Below, piece after piece: positions 1-6,546 of a stretch of DNA of 12,325 nucleotides. Where the stretch lies: assembly GCA_020344295.1 (NCBI GenBank), contig CP070819.1, forward strand, positions 1,461,178-1,473,502. The letters are read 5' to 3'. This DNA is from Dehalococcoidia bacterium. GTDB taxonomy: Bacteria > Chloroflexota > Dehalococcoidia > SZUA-161. The position numbers were made by a program, and so were the translations under genes. A model generated the notes under the pieces. That model was not told where the DNA came from and did no database searches. It worked only from the letters and a program-made list of their open reading frames with translations. Position 1 is the stretch's first letter. Every line of letters begins with the position of its first letter.

Positions 1-867
1 TCCCTGAACAGGAGGCACATCCAGGGGAGAAGGAAGATAGCTTACTACGGCATCTAGGACAGGCTGTATCCCCTGGTTTCTCACAGCGCTGCCGCACAGG
101 ACCGGGACCACTTTTGTGGCGATGGTTGCCCTCCTCAGTGCCGCTTTAATCTCAGGGACGGTGATAACATCACCCTCGATATAAGCATGCATCAGAGCTT
201 CATCGTTCTCAGCTACCTGCTCGATCAACTTCTCCCGATACTTGGCAGCGGTTGCTTCATATTCCTCTGGTATGGGTATCTCGTCCCGCTCAGCATCACG
301 GCCTTCAGGGAAAATCCAAGCCTTCGACTCAAGAAGATCTATTGCACCACTAAAGGATGCCTCAACGCCCATCGGGATCTGCAGCGGAACCGGATTCGCT
401 CTAAGCCTGTCCTTAATCATCTGCACTGTTGCGGAGAAATCAGCGCCAATGCGGTCCATCTTGTTAACAAAGCAGATACGGGGGACCTTGTAGCTATCGG
501 CCTGGCGCCATACCGTCTCAGATTGTGGTTCCACGCCGGCCAGGGCATCGAATACGACCACGCCCCCATCGAGAACCCGAAGGCTACGTTCCACCTCGGC
601 AGTGAAATCGACATGCCCCGGTGTATCAATGATGTTGATCTCATGGCCAGCCCATTCACAGCTGGTAGCCGCCGCCGTGATGGTGATCCCGCGCTCCCGC
701 TCCTGCTCCATCCAATCCATCACCGCCGTCCCCTCATCCACCTGCCCCACTTTGTAGGTTCGGCCTGTGTGATAAAGGACCATTTCGGTGACAGTTGTCT
801 TACCGGCATCGATATGAGCGATAATCCCTATATTTCTTACCCGCTCCAGCGGTAACGGCTGCGCCAT
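1..867 (-). CDS. fusA: Elongation factor G, N-terminal 289 residues (runs off left edge)
   Basis: EF-G is the cytoplasmic translational GTPase that drives ribosomal translocation and, with RRF, ribosome recycling. The reverse strand reads [20 protein letters not shown] onward without a stop to the window edge. All G motifs are present: G1 AHIDAGKT (17-24), G2 RGITI (59-63), G3 DTPGH (81-85), G4 NKMD (135-138) and G5 CGSA near residue 258. They are followed by the usual [12 protein letters not shown] and YLPSP stretch that ends the G domain. About 400 residues of domains II-V should lie outside the window. The ATG at 865-867 has an AGAGAGGGA Shine-Dalgarno a few bases upstream. It lies 57 bp after rpsG, as in the classical str operon, and is probably cotranscribed with it. 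The motif set is that of canonical EF-G rather than of tetracycline-protection proteins. Confidence 0.97.
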   Translation of the reverse strand, partial: MAQPLPLERVRNIGIIAHIDAGKTTVTEMVLYHTGRTYKVGQVDEGTAVMDWMEQERERGITITAAATSCEWAGHEINIIDTPGHVDFTAEVERSLRVLDGGVVVFDALAGVEPQSETVWRQADSYKVPRICFVNKMDRIGADFSATVQMIKDRLRANPVPLQIPMGVEASFSGAIDLLESKAWIFPEGRDAERDEIPIPEEYEATAAKYREKLIEQVAENDEALMHAYIEGDVITVPEIKAALRRATIATKVVPVLCGSAVRNQGIQPVLDAVVSYLPSPLDVPPVQG

Positions 868-924
868 GGCCCGTTCCCTCTCTGCTACGCAGCTTCTCTG
901 TCCTGCCAAGATATTCAAACCTCA

Positions 925-1395
925 CTACCACCTGTAGTGGACGAAGGCCTTGTTCGCCTCGGCCATACGGTGCGTGTCTTCCCGCTTCTTTATTGTAGTA
1001 CCCTGCCCTCGGAAGGCATCTATGATTTCCGCGGCAAGCCTCTCCGACAAAGGCTTGCCCTTTCGCGACTTGGCTGATGCCAGCAACCATCTCATTGCCA
1101 GAGCAAGGCGACGATCTGACTTTATATCGATCGGCACCTGGTAGGTCGCTCCACCGACCCGGCGTGGTTTCACTTCGACTACTGGGGTTGCGTTCTTTAC
1201 TGCGTGTTCGAAGACATCCAAGGGGTTCTTCTTCAGCTCCTGCTCGACTATATCCAGTGCTTTATAAACAATCCGCTCCGCCGTACTCTTCTTTCCATTC
1301 AACATGACCTTATGGATGAACCTGGCTAAATCCATGCTGTGATATTTGGCATCAGGGGCAATAGCCCTTTTAACCGCTTTAGCTCGTCTTGGCAT
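925..1395 (-). CDS. rpsG: 30S ribosomal protein S7
   Basis: S7 is a primary 16S rRNA-binding protein that nucleates assembly of the 30S head and lines the E site. The product is 156 aa, the usual bacterial length. It starts MPRRAKAVKR, contains the conserved KPRRVGGATYQVP segment and ends EANKAFVHYRW, nearly identical to the E. coli C-terminus. An open frame extends 27 bases further upstream, but the ATG at 1393-1395 is chosen because GGAGGGG sits just ahead of it and because MPRR is the family start. It lies 91 bp after rpsL and 57 bp before fusA on the same strand. In E. coli S7 autoregulates translation at the rpsL-rpsG junction. Here that junction contains a terminator-like hairpin, annotated separately; whether S7 acts there is unknown. 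Confidence 0.98.
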   Translation of the reverse strand: MPRRAKAVKRAIAPDAKYHSMDLARFIHKVMLNGKKSTAERIVYKALDIVEQELKKNPLDVFEHAVKNATPVVEVKPRRVGGATYQVPIDIKSDRRLALAMRWLLASAKSRKGKPLSERLAAEIIDAFRGQGTTIKKREDTHRMAEANKAFVHYRW

Positions 1396-1423
1396 CTTCC
1401 CCTCCGCAAACCTTCCTTTCAAT

Positions 1424-1448
1424 TAAAAAGCTTCTATAACTAGAAGCT
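1424..1448 (-). terminator. Terminator-like hairpin between rpsL and rpsG (possible attenuator)
   Basis: On the minus strand a perfect 7-bp inverted repeat, AGCTTCT / AGAAGCT with a 6-nt loop (1429-1448), is followed directly by a short T tract (TTTT, 1428-1425). This is the form of an intrinsic terminator, although the stem is short and only moderately GC-rich. It lies after the rpsL stop at 1487 and about 30 bp before the rpsG start at 1395. It would therefore act inside the str operon, as partial termination, an attenuator or a processing site, rather than at its end. E. coli S7 regulates this same junction, but the E. coli site is a larger structure and no homology is claimed. Confidence 0.4.
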
Positions 1449-1486
1449 AATGCGGCCATCCGAAAAAAATCCCAAGGCCTGCCCGC

Positions 1487-1909
1487 TTAAACTCCGGCCT
1501 TGGGCTTCTTGGTCCCGTACAGACTTCGACCCTGACGGCGTCCCTCGACACCGCCAGCATCCAAGGCACCCCGGATGATGTGATAGCGCACTCCAGGGAG
1601 GTCTTTTACTCTACCACCCCTAATTAGTACCACCGAATGCTCTTGAAGGTTGTGTCCTTCACCCGGAATGTAGGCCGTCACTTCCATCGTATTGGTCAAA
1701 CGCACACGCGCGATCTTGCGCAGTGCAGAGTTCGGCTTCTTCGGCGTTACAGTCTTTACCTGGAGGCATACCCCGCGCTTCTGAGGAGACCCCTTGCCCT
1801 GCACAGTGGCACCCTTCAGCGTATTATAGGTGAAACGAAGGGCAGGCGCTTTAACCTTTTTCTTCGTCTGCTTGCGCCCCTTCCTCACGAGCTGATTGAT
1901 TGTGGGCAA
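1487..1909 (-). CDS. rpsL: 30S ribosomal protein S12 (TTG start)
   Basis: S12 sits at the 30S decoding centre and influences translational accuracy. The product is 140 aa, reading [14 protein letters not shown] and ending GTKKPKAGV. Compared with E. coli S12 (124 aa) it carries an insert of roughly 13-17 residues ([17 protein letters not shown]) between PAL and PQKRGVC; an insert here is common in Gram-positive and related lineages. The decoding loops TPKKPNS and [11 protein letters not shown] are intact, so the lysines usually altered in streptomycin-resistant mutants appear wild type. The start codon is TTG at 1907-1909, supported by AAGGAGGAG 2 bp upstream and by the family N-terminus; no in-frame ATG fits. 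It is first in the str operon, 39 bp downstream of a near-consensus promoter. Confidence 0.97.
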   Translation of the reverse strand: MPTINQLVRKGRKQTKKKVKAPALRFTYNTLKGATVQGKGSPQKRGVCLQVKTVTPKKPNSALRKIARVRLTNTMEVTAYIPGEGHNLQEHSVVLIRGGRVKDLPGVRYHIIRGALDAGGVEGRRQGRSLYGTKKPKAGV

Positions 1910-1947
1910 TACTCCTCCTTCATCGGTGTCACAAACACCAAAAAGTG

Positions 1948-1976
1948 AGTATACTAAAAGCTGAGACCTATGTCAA
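1948..1976 (-). promoter_or_regulatory. Sigma-70 promoter of the str operon
   Basis: The minus strand reads TTGACA (1971-1976), a 17-bp spacer, then TATACT (1948-1953). The -35 is perfect and the -10 matches 5 of 6. Transcription would start near 1941, giving a leader of about 30 nt. That leader contains a small GGTGT/ACACC stem (1925-1939) just ahead of the AAGGAGGAG ribosome-binding site of rpsL. The strength suits a ribosomal protein operon. The promoter faces away from the recN promoter, with about 107 bp between the two -35 boxes. Confidence 0.85.
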
Positions 1977-2082
1977 TAGTGACGAAGCTAAGTTGTTAAA
2001 TAGATATCTCCCTTCCCTTACCGACCCGCCTCAATGACATAAACCGAATAGACCTTGTCTAACATCCTCGTTACACAACCTA

Positions 2083-2111
2083 TTGACATACGGGCAGAAA
2101 TATGGTACAAA
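2083..2111 (+). promoter_or_regulatory. recN promoter with extended -10
   Basis: A perfect TTGACA (2083-2088) is followed by 17 bp and TACAAA (2106-2111). The -10 is imperfect but is preceded by TGG, giving an extended -10 (TG-N-TACAAA). The start would fall near 2118, inside the LexA-type operator, and about 40 nt upstream of the recN ATG. This promoter also places the true start codon downstream of 2118 and excludes the longer open frame that begins at 2055. Confidence 0.7.
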
Positions 2112-2112
2112 T

Positions 2113-2132
2113 GTTCGTTAGAACATAAGTTC
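2113..2132 (+). promoter_or_regulatory. LexA-type SOS operator upstream of recN
   Basis: The sequence contains GTTC-N4-GAAC-N4-GTTC. The right half, GAAC-ATAA-GTTC (2121-2132) followed by G, matches the core of the Gram-positive LexA (Cheo/DinR) box, GAAC-N4-GTTC. The left half (2113-2124) is the reversed palindrome sharing the same central GAAC. It begins just after the -10 and spans the predicted +1, a typical repressor position. RecN is a known SOS protein in E. coli, so gene and operator agree. That LexA binds here is inference; no lexA gene lies in the window. Confidence 0.7.
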
Positions 2133-2159
2133 GCTTATTGTCATGGGAGGTGTATCATT

Positions 2160-3890
2160 ATGCTGATGGAATTGCACATCAAGAATCTGGCTGTCATCGA
2201 GGCAACGAGGATTTCCCTGAAGCCGGGATTGACCATACTGAGCGGAGAGGAAGGTTCGGGAAAGTCGCTTATGGTGGAAGCACTATGCCTGCTACTCGGT
2301 GGCCGGGCCTCGACGTCGCTTATTCGCACTGGTGCGGCTACTGCTTTCGTAGAGGGTATCTTCTGGGTGTCTAGGGAAGACCAGACCATCGCTGCTACAC
2401 TCGAGGAGGCCGGCATCGAGATCGAGGCTGACGGCAACCTTATCCTGTCACGTGAGGTACATGAGCAGGGCAGAAACATTGCCAGGATAAACGGAAAGGC
2501 GGTGCCGGTTTCGCTGCTTCGTGACATCGGGCAGCGTCTGATGGATATCCACAGCCAGATGGAGCACTTCTCATTGCTCAGTTCGCAGCACCAGATGGAT
2601 ATTCTGGACAGCTACGCCGGCCTGATCGAGGACCGTAACCGCCTGGCGAACAGGGTTGCCGAGTTGAACTCGAAATCCCGGGAGTTGAATGAGATTTCTG
2701 GTGAGAACGCCAGAGACCGACAGGAGCTGCTGGAGTATCAGGTCGCCGAAATAGAGGCGGCGAACATACAACTGGGTGAGGATGAGGCCCTGCAGCAGGA
2801 GCGTCAAATACTGCGGCGTGCCCAGACTCTCAAGGAGGAATGCTACACGGCCTACGAAATCCTGTACGCCGACGACAAGTCCGCCTCCACGCTCGTGGAC
2901 TTAGCTGCCCAGGCCGTACAGGGAATAATCTCCATCGATCCGTCGCTGGGTTCATATCTAGATGCGCTGGAATCGGCACGTGCAGAGGTGGAGCAGGCGG
3001 CTCAGGAACTTCGGGAGTACGCAGATACCATAGCGGCACATCCCGATCGTATGGAGCAAATCGAGGAGAGGCTGGAGCTGCTGCGGCATCTCAAGAGCAA
3101 ATACGGGCCAGGCCTGGATAATGTGCTCGAGTTCGCAACCAATAGCCGGGGGGAACTGGAGGATGTGCAGGGGCAGGAAGAAAAGCGATGTCGCCTAGAA
3201 AATGAGCTACGGGTTTTCGAGGAGGAGGTGGCGGGACATGCACTGGAACTGTCCACGGCGAGGCAGGAATCGGCACTGAGATTGACCGGGATTGTTAACG
3301 ATGAGCTCGCTTGCCTGGGCCTTCCTTGTGCGAAGTTCGACATCAGTCTGCAGCAGACAGAGGATGACCAGGGGCTGCCAACACCGCAGGGCACTTATTC
3401 ATGCAATCAACACGGCATCGATAGGGTGGAGTTTCTGGCAGCAACCAATCCCGGGGAGTCCCTGAAACCGCTCGCTGACATCGCCTCAGGGGGGGAGACC
3501 TGCCGCTTCATGCTGGCCGTGAAAAGCAGCCTGCAGTGTAACGATCCCGTTCCCCTGCTGGTATTCGACGAGATAGACATGGGAATCGGAGGGCGAAGCG
3601 CCCATATTGTGGGTAAGAGACTGGCAGCGCTGGCCCGCGACCGGCAGGTCATCTGTATAACACACCTGCCACAGATAGCCTGCTTTGGCCAGAACCATTA
3701 TCGCATAGTCAAGGAGGTCTCCTCGAGTCAGGCGGCGACCCGTATCGAGCAACTGGATGAAGGGCCCAGGGTGGAGGAGCTGGCTATCATGATGGGCAGC
3801 CGGGCGGACGATCTGCTGCTGCAGAGCGCCGAGGAGCTACTTAGACGCGCACAGGAGGATGACAAAGAAGCCGTTGCAGCTATGGCGTAG
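2160..3890 (+). CDS. recN: DNA repair protein RecN (SMC-like ATPase)
   Basis: RecN is a cytoplasmic SMC-family ATPase acting early in double-strand-break repair. The product is 576 aa, close to the family length of about 550-570. Domain order is standard. The N-terminal half has Walker A GEEGSGKS (29-36, usually GETGAGKS) and the DIHSQMEHFSLL segment (129-140). A glutamate-rich helical coiled-coil region (about 155-375) follows. The C-terminal half has the ABC signature ASGGE (442-446), Walker B LLVFDEID (466-473) and the THLPQIA H-loop (501-507). The ATG at 2160 is chosen because GGGAGGTG (2145-2152) precedes it and the promoter start lies at about 2118; a second in-frame ATG at 2166 is possible. 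The gene is monocistronic, divergent from rpsL and convergent with the operon ending at 3961. A LexA-type operator suggests SOS induction. Confidence 0.95.
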   Translation: MLMELHIKNLAVIEATRISLKPGLTILSGEEGSGKSLMVEALCLLLGGRASTSLIRTGAATAFVEGIFWVSREDQTIAATLEEAGIEIEADGNLILSREVHEQGRNIARINGKAVPVSLLRDIGQRLMDIHSQMEHFSLLSSQHQMDILDSYAGLIEDRNRLANRVAELNSKSRELNEISGENARDRQELLEYQVAEIEAANIQLGEDEALQQERQILRRAQTLKEECYTAYEILYADDKSASTLVDLAAQAVQGIISIDPSLGSYLDALESARAEVEQAAQELREYADTIAAHPDRMEQIEERLELLRHLKSKYGPGLDNVLEFATNSRGELEDVQGQEEKRCRLENELRVFEEEVAGHALELSTARQESALRLTGIVNDELACLGLPCAKFDISLQQTEDDQGLPTPQGTYSCNQHGIDRVEFLAATNPGESLKPLADIASGGETCRFMLAVKSSLQCNDPVPLLVFDEIDMGIGGRSAHIVGKRLAALARDRQVICITHLPQIACFGQNHYRIVKEVSSSQAATRIEQLDEGPRVEELAIMMGSRADDLLLQSAEELLRRAQEDDKEAVAAMA

Positions 3891-3960
3891 AGCCAGTCAC
3901 CACGTACTTTCAATAAAGAATACCGAAAAGGCTACTACCAGACCAAATCGGAAAATAGAA

Positions 3961-4716
3961 CTATTGTGACACTTTCTTCTTTTGCAGCCGTAATACTTGC
4001 CGTATTTCGCTACAACCATCATTCTCCGGACAAGCCTCACAAGATATATCCTTCTCACACTCGTACTCGCCACCGCCGAGGTCTTTAATGCGCCTACGTC
4101 GCAGGTCATGTGACAGCTTTCTTACCTGGGCGCCGATCCGCTCCAACTCCGTTACGTCCTCATCGGATGATGTGACAAATAAGACCTCAATCGCCTCAAC
4201 CGTAGGGATAGCGGTTCGCAGATGATTGACTATGTTCGCGCCCAATTTATATAAAGAAAAGGCATCTTCTAACGCTTCATGGCTTACACGGGCCCAGATA
4301 TTGCCCCCGGTGCTTCGGACCATATATCCGAAAAGCTGTTCAGCGGCAGCCAGCTTGCTGTCTAACTTTGGCTGAATACTATCGCTCAGCTCACGGCCGG
4401 CGACCAGCACCACACGCCCAAAGGGGATTAATTCCCGACCGATATCAGGTATATCAGGACCGGCCAGCGTTATACGGCCGCTATTTAGCAATGATATGTT
4501 CTCCGTCCACAGGGAGAAAGAGGAGCTTACTGTCCTGGGACCGCCCAGCTCCACCGCTGTGTTCTCTTTGAGGATTACCTCTGAGGTATTCAGGCCTGGC
4601 CTCCCTCCCTCCGATCCCGAGCTATCAACCCATGAAGAATGTAGAGTGCGGCCCTTGCTTTGAAGATCGCTCTGATACCTTCGAAGCAGTTCGAAATAGG
4701 GATCGAACGCACTCAT
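3961..4716 (-). CDS. Short CdhC/AcsB-like protein (acetyl-CoA synthase beta-subunit homologue)
   Basis: This 251-aa product resembles the middle part of acetyl-CoA synthase / ACDS beta subunit (CdhC, AcsB). The similarity is recognised by eye from AVELGGPRT (54-62), RITLAGPDIPDIG (81-93), FGRVVLVAGREL (99-110) and GNIWARVSHEALEDAF (138-153), which parallel the CdhC segments ELGGPKT, VTVIGPDID, LGIIVEVAGRKM and the IWIRIS segment. The C-terminus has four cysteines, C220-x5-C226-x2-C229-x5-C235, near where CdhC begins its A-cluster cysteines (SCTLC...C). The protein ends about 16 residues later, so the rest of the A-cluster domain and its CG and CxC ligands are missing. It cannot be a complete acetyl-CoA synthase; a cofactor-binding or partner-binding role is possible. 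The start is 3 nt after the SCP2 stop with only a weak Shine-Dalgarno, suggesting translational coupling. It is last in its operon and convergent with recN (70-bp gap). Confidence 0.7.
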   Translation of the reverse strand: MSAFDPYFELLRRYQSDLQSKGRTLHSSWVDSSGSEGGRPGLNTSEVILKENTAVELGGPRTVSSSFSLWTENISLLNSGRITLAGPDIPDIGRELIPFGRVVLVAGRELSDSIQPKLDSKLAAAEQLFGYMVRSTGGNIWARVSHEALEDAFSLYKLGANIVNHLRTAIPTVEAIEVLFVTSSDEDVTELERIGAQVRKLSHDLRRRRIKDLGGGEYECEKDISCEACPENDGCSEIRQVLRLQKKKVSQ

Positions 4717-4719
4717 GTA

Positions 4720-5160
4720 CTAATTGCTCAGGACCAGATCGGGGCGTCCCATGTCTGCGAGGTACTGCGGATATCTGGTGTACAGGGGCTTAATGGCCGG
4801 CAGCAGCTTGAGGATCTTGGGTATCGGCCCTCGGGCTACGATGGTCTTCGTGGTCAGTGCTTTGGCCAGATTAACCTGCCCGTGCCAGAACTTGTGGGCA
4901 ACGTCCGTGGTTAGGGTAAAGGTGGCCGTGGGTGTTATCACATCATCATTGGTATGTACGGTGAACGGGTCTTTGGTGAAATCCAGGGTTAACGTCATCT
5001 CCGGATCACGCCATATGAATTTAACTATAAGGTTGATCTCAGCGAGCTTGCGCTGTATTCCGATAAGCACCTCATCACCTTCAGCCACCAGCTCCGACAT
5101 TTTACGGAAGAAGCCGCCGAAAATGTCATCGCATTCCGCGAAATCCTTGTAGTACGGCAT
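4720..5160 (-). CDS. SCP2 sterol-binding domain protein
   Basis: A 146-aa single-domain protein of the SCP2 fold, which forms a hydrophobic tunnel for lipids or fatty acyl-CoAs. Seen: an amphipathic N-terminus, a beta-rich middle (KFIWRDPEMTLTLDF, 47-61; TATFTLTTDVAHKFWHGQ, 78-95) and the typical end, NLAKALTTKTIVARGPIPKI (97-116) followed by LLPAIKPLYTRYPQYL. Length suits a free-standing SCP2 domain. The ATG at 5158-5160 follows GGGAGGTC. It lies 41 bp after the BcrB-like gene and 3 bp before the CdhC-like gene on the same strand, so an operon is likely. By context it may carry or present an acyl-CoA or hydrophobic substrate to the neighbouring CoA-thioester enzymes; this is inference. No signal peptide or membrane segment is seen. 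Confidence 0.8.
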   Translation of the reverse strand: MPYYKDFAECDDIFGGFFRKMSELVAEGDEVLIGIQRKLAEINLIVKFIWRDPEMTLTLDFTKDPFTVHTNDDVITPTATFTLTTDVAHKFWHGQVNLAKALTTKTIVARGPIPKILKLLPAIKPLYTRYPQYLADMGRPDLVLSN

Positions 5161-5201
5161 TTCGACCTCCCGAATAGTTAATAAATGGATATATGACCGA
5201 C

Positions 5202-6509
5202 TTATACGGTCTCCTTCACCGGCGCGACGATATCCTCGATGAAATGGGTTATCTCCTCCTGAATAGCTTCCGCCGACGTGACTCGCGGATCAAACATATC
5301 GAACTCGAAATAGAGCAGCGGAATACCGGCCTCCCTCGAAGCTTCACGGAATAATCCTATGCCGCCCAGCCCGTGTTTACAGGCCACGTGTCCTGCAAAA
5401 ATGGCGAAATCCGCCTCATAGTCGGCACACATTCTCAGGTAATCATCGATATAGTAGTCTATAGGGCCTTTGAACTGCCTCGACATGGGTAGAACCTTCA
5501 GGTTCTTGCGCGCTAGACCCTCAAGCATTGACTGGGGTGTGGATGTATCGATCAGTGCCTCAGGGGCGTAATACCCGAAAAGGTCCATAGGAATCACAAG
5601 CTTGAGCTCACTCTCCATCCAGTCATAGAACTGCAGGTCCCACCATACCGGGTCCTGATACCAGATGGCGCGGTATTCCTCCCCGCCCTCGACCGCGCTT
5701 TCACCCCTCTCAATGCGCTCCTTGGCTTCATCCCTGAAACCCTTTGCAATCTTTGTCCCTTCAGGCTCGCCCGAGAAGGCTACCAATAAGGCAGTATTGA
5801 GTGCCACGATCTTACTCACCTGGGGGCAGGGTCTATGGCGACGGAGCTCGTTCCAGTCCCGCAAATACTCCGCTGTGCGGTTTGACTCCTCACGTACCTC
5901 ACGGAACTTATCCCAGTCGAATTTAAGGCCGGTATGCTCCTCGAGGAACGGTATTCCCTCCTGCAACTGCTTTGCCAAGTATTTAACCTCGCGGTCTGTG
6001 GACAGATAGGGGACGTCCATCAGTCGCATCGGTTTTTTCATCATCTCGGTCAAAGACTTGATGGCCGCGATCTGAGAGTCGCAGGGGGTATTGTGGTAGA
6101 GCATGCACGCAGGTTCGGGATAGAGGTCTTTTAGCACGGCACCAACCGCAGCCTTATCAATGGAGCAGACCTCCGGGGCCACCCCGTGAGACTCTGCCTC
6201 ATCAATCAAAGCTACCGTAAAATCGACCTCACCTACAAGATCCTGCAGTACCGTCAGAACCTCAATCGGCATAGTCTGAACGCCGTCCAGTCCTTTGATC
6301 AGCTCCGGCGAACAACCGCAGTTGTGCCACACGAAGGGCTTGCCTTCGTCTATCGCGGCGAAGATGTCGTCTATGAAATTGCGAAAACCGATCAGTATCG
6401 AGTTCATGCCCTTGGACTCGGGGTCCTCCTCGTAAAGGTCGATAAGCCCCGTCGCCCCTTCGTAAACAACCTCCCAGTCCTCTTTACGTTCTTTGCCTAA
6501 TATGGTCAT
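5202..6509 (-). CDS. 2-hydroxyacyl-CoA dehydratase / benzoyl-CoA reductase family, larger subunit (BcrB/HgdB-like)
   Basis: This 435-aa subunit belongs to the family that uses [4Fe-4S] clusters and ketyl radicals to dehydrate (R)-2-hydroxyacyl-CoAs or reduce benzoyl-CoA. Cysteines at family-like places include HNCGC (62-66), C115, NTPCDS (140-144) and GHVACKHGLGG (373-383). The end, GIPLLYFEFDMFDPRV (395-410) then EEITHFIE, is the characteristic C-terminal signature. Length matches BcrB/FldC-type proteins (about 430 aa). An open frame reaches a GTG at 6581 overlapping the upstream gene, but GGGAGG sits 5 bp before the ATG at 6507-6509, so that start is used. It lies 37 bp after its BcrC/HgdC-like partner. 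The substrate cannot be told from sequence: 2-hydroxyglutaryl, lactyl, aryl-lactyl and aromatic acyl-CoAs are all possible. No activator ATPase is nearby. Confidence 0.88.
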   Translation of the reverse strand: MTILGKERKEDWEVVYEGATGLIDLYEEDPESKGMNSILIGFRNFIDDIFAAIDEGKPFVWHNCGCSPELIKGLDGVQTMPIEVLTVLQDLVGEVDFTVALIDEAESHGVAPEVCSIDKAAVGAVLKDLYPEPACMLYHNTPCDSQIAAIKSLTEMMKKPMRLMDVPYLSTDREVKYLAKQLQEGIPFLEEHTGLKFDWDKFREVREESNRTAEYLRDWNELRRHRPCPQVSKIVALNTALLVAFSGEPEGTKIAKGFRDEAKERIERGESAVEGGEEYRAIWYQDPVWWDLQFYDWMESELKLVIPMDLFGYYAPEALIDTSTPQSMLEGLARKNLKVLPMSRQFKGPIDYYIDDYLRMCADYEADFAIFAGHVACKHGLGGIGLFREASREAGIPLLYFEFDMFDPRVTSAEAIQEEITHFIEDIVAPVKETV

Positions 6510-6546
6510 CATTTCCTCCCGATACTCATCAGCAGCTGATGGGACC

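Noticed and set aside
187..855. Plus-strand open frame of 222 codons
   Set aside because: It is antisense to fusA, whose minus-strand product has every EF-G GTPase motif; the plus-strand translation resembles nothing.
2055..2159. N-terminal extension of recN from a TTG at 2055
   Set aside because: It includes the promoter and LexA-type operator, and the family N-terminus with a strong ribosome-binding site begins at 2160.
3891..3960. Bidirectional terminator between recN and the CdhC-like gene
   Set aside because: Expected between convergent genes, but I found no convincing stem with a T tract in these 70 bp.
5195..5211. GACCG/CGGTC hairpin at the end of the BcrB/HgdB-like gene
   Set aside because: Only 5 bp, overlaps the stop codon and has no T tract; probably chance.
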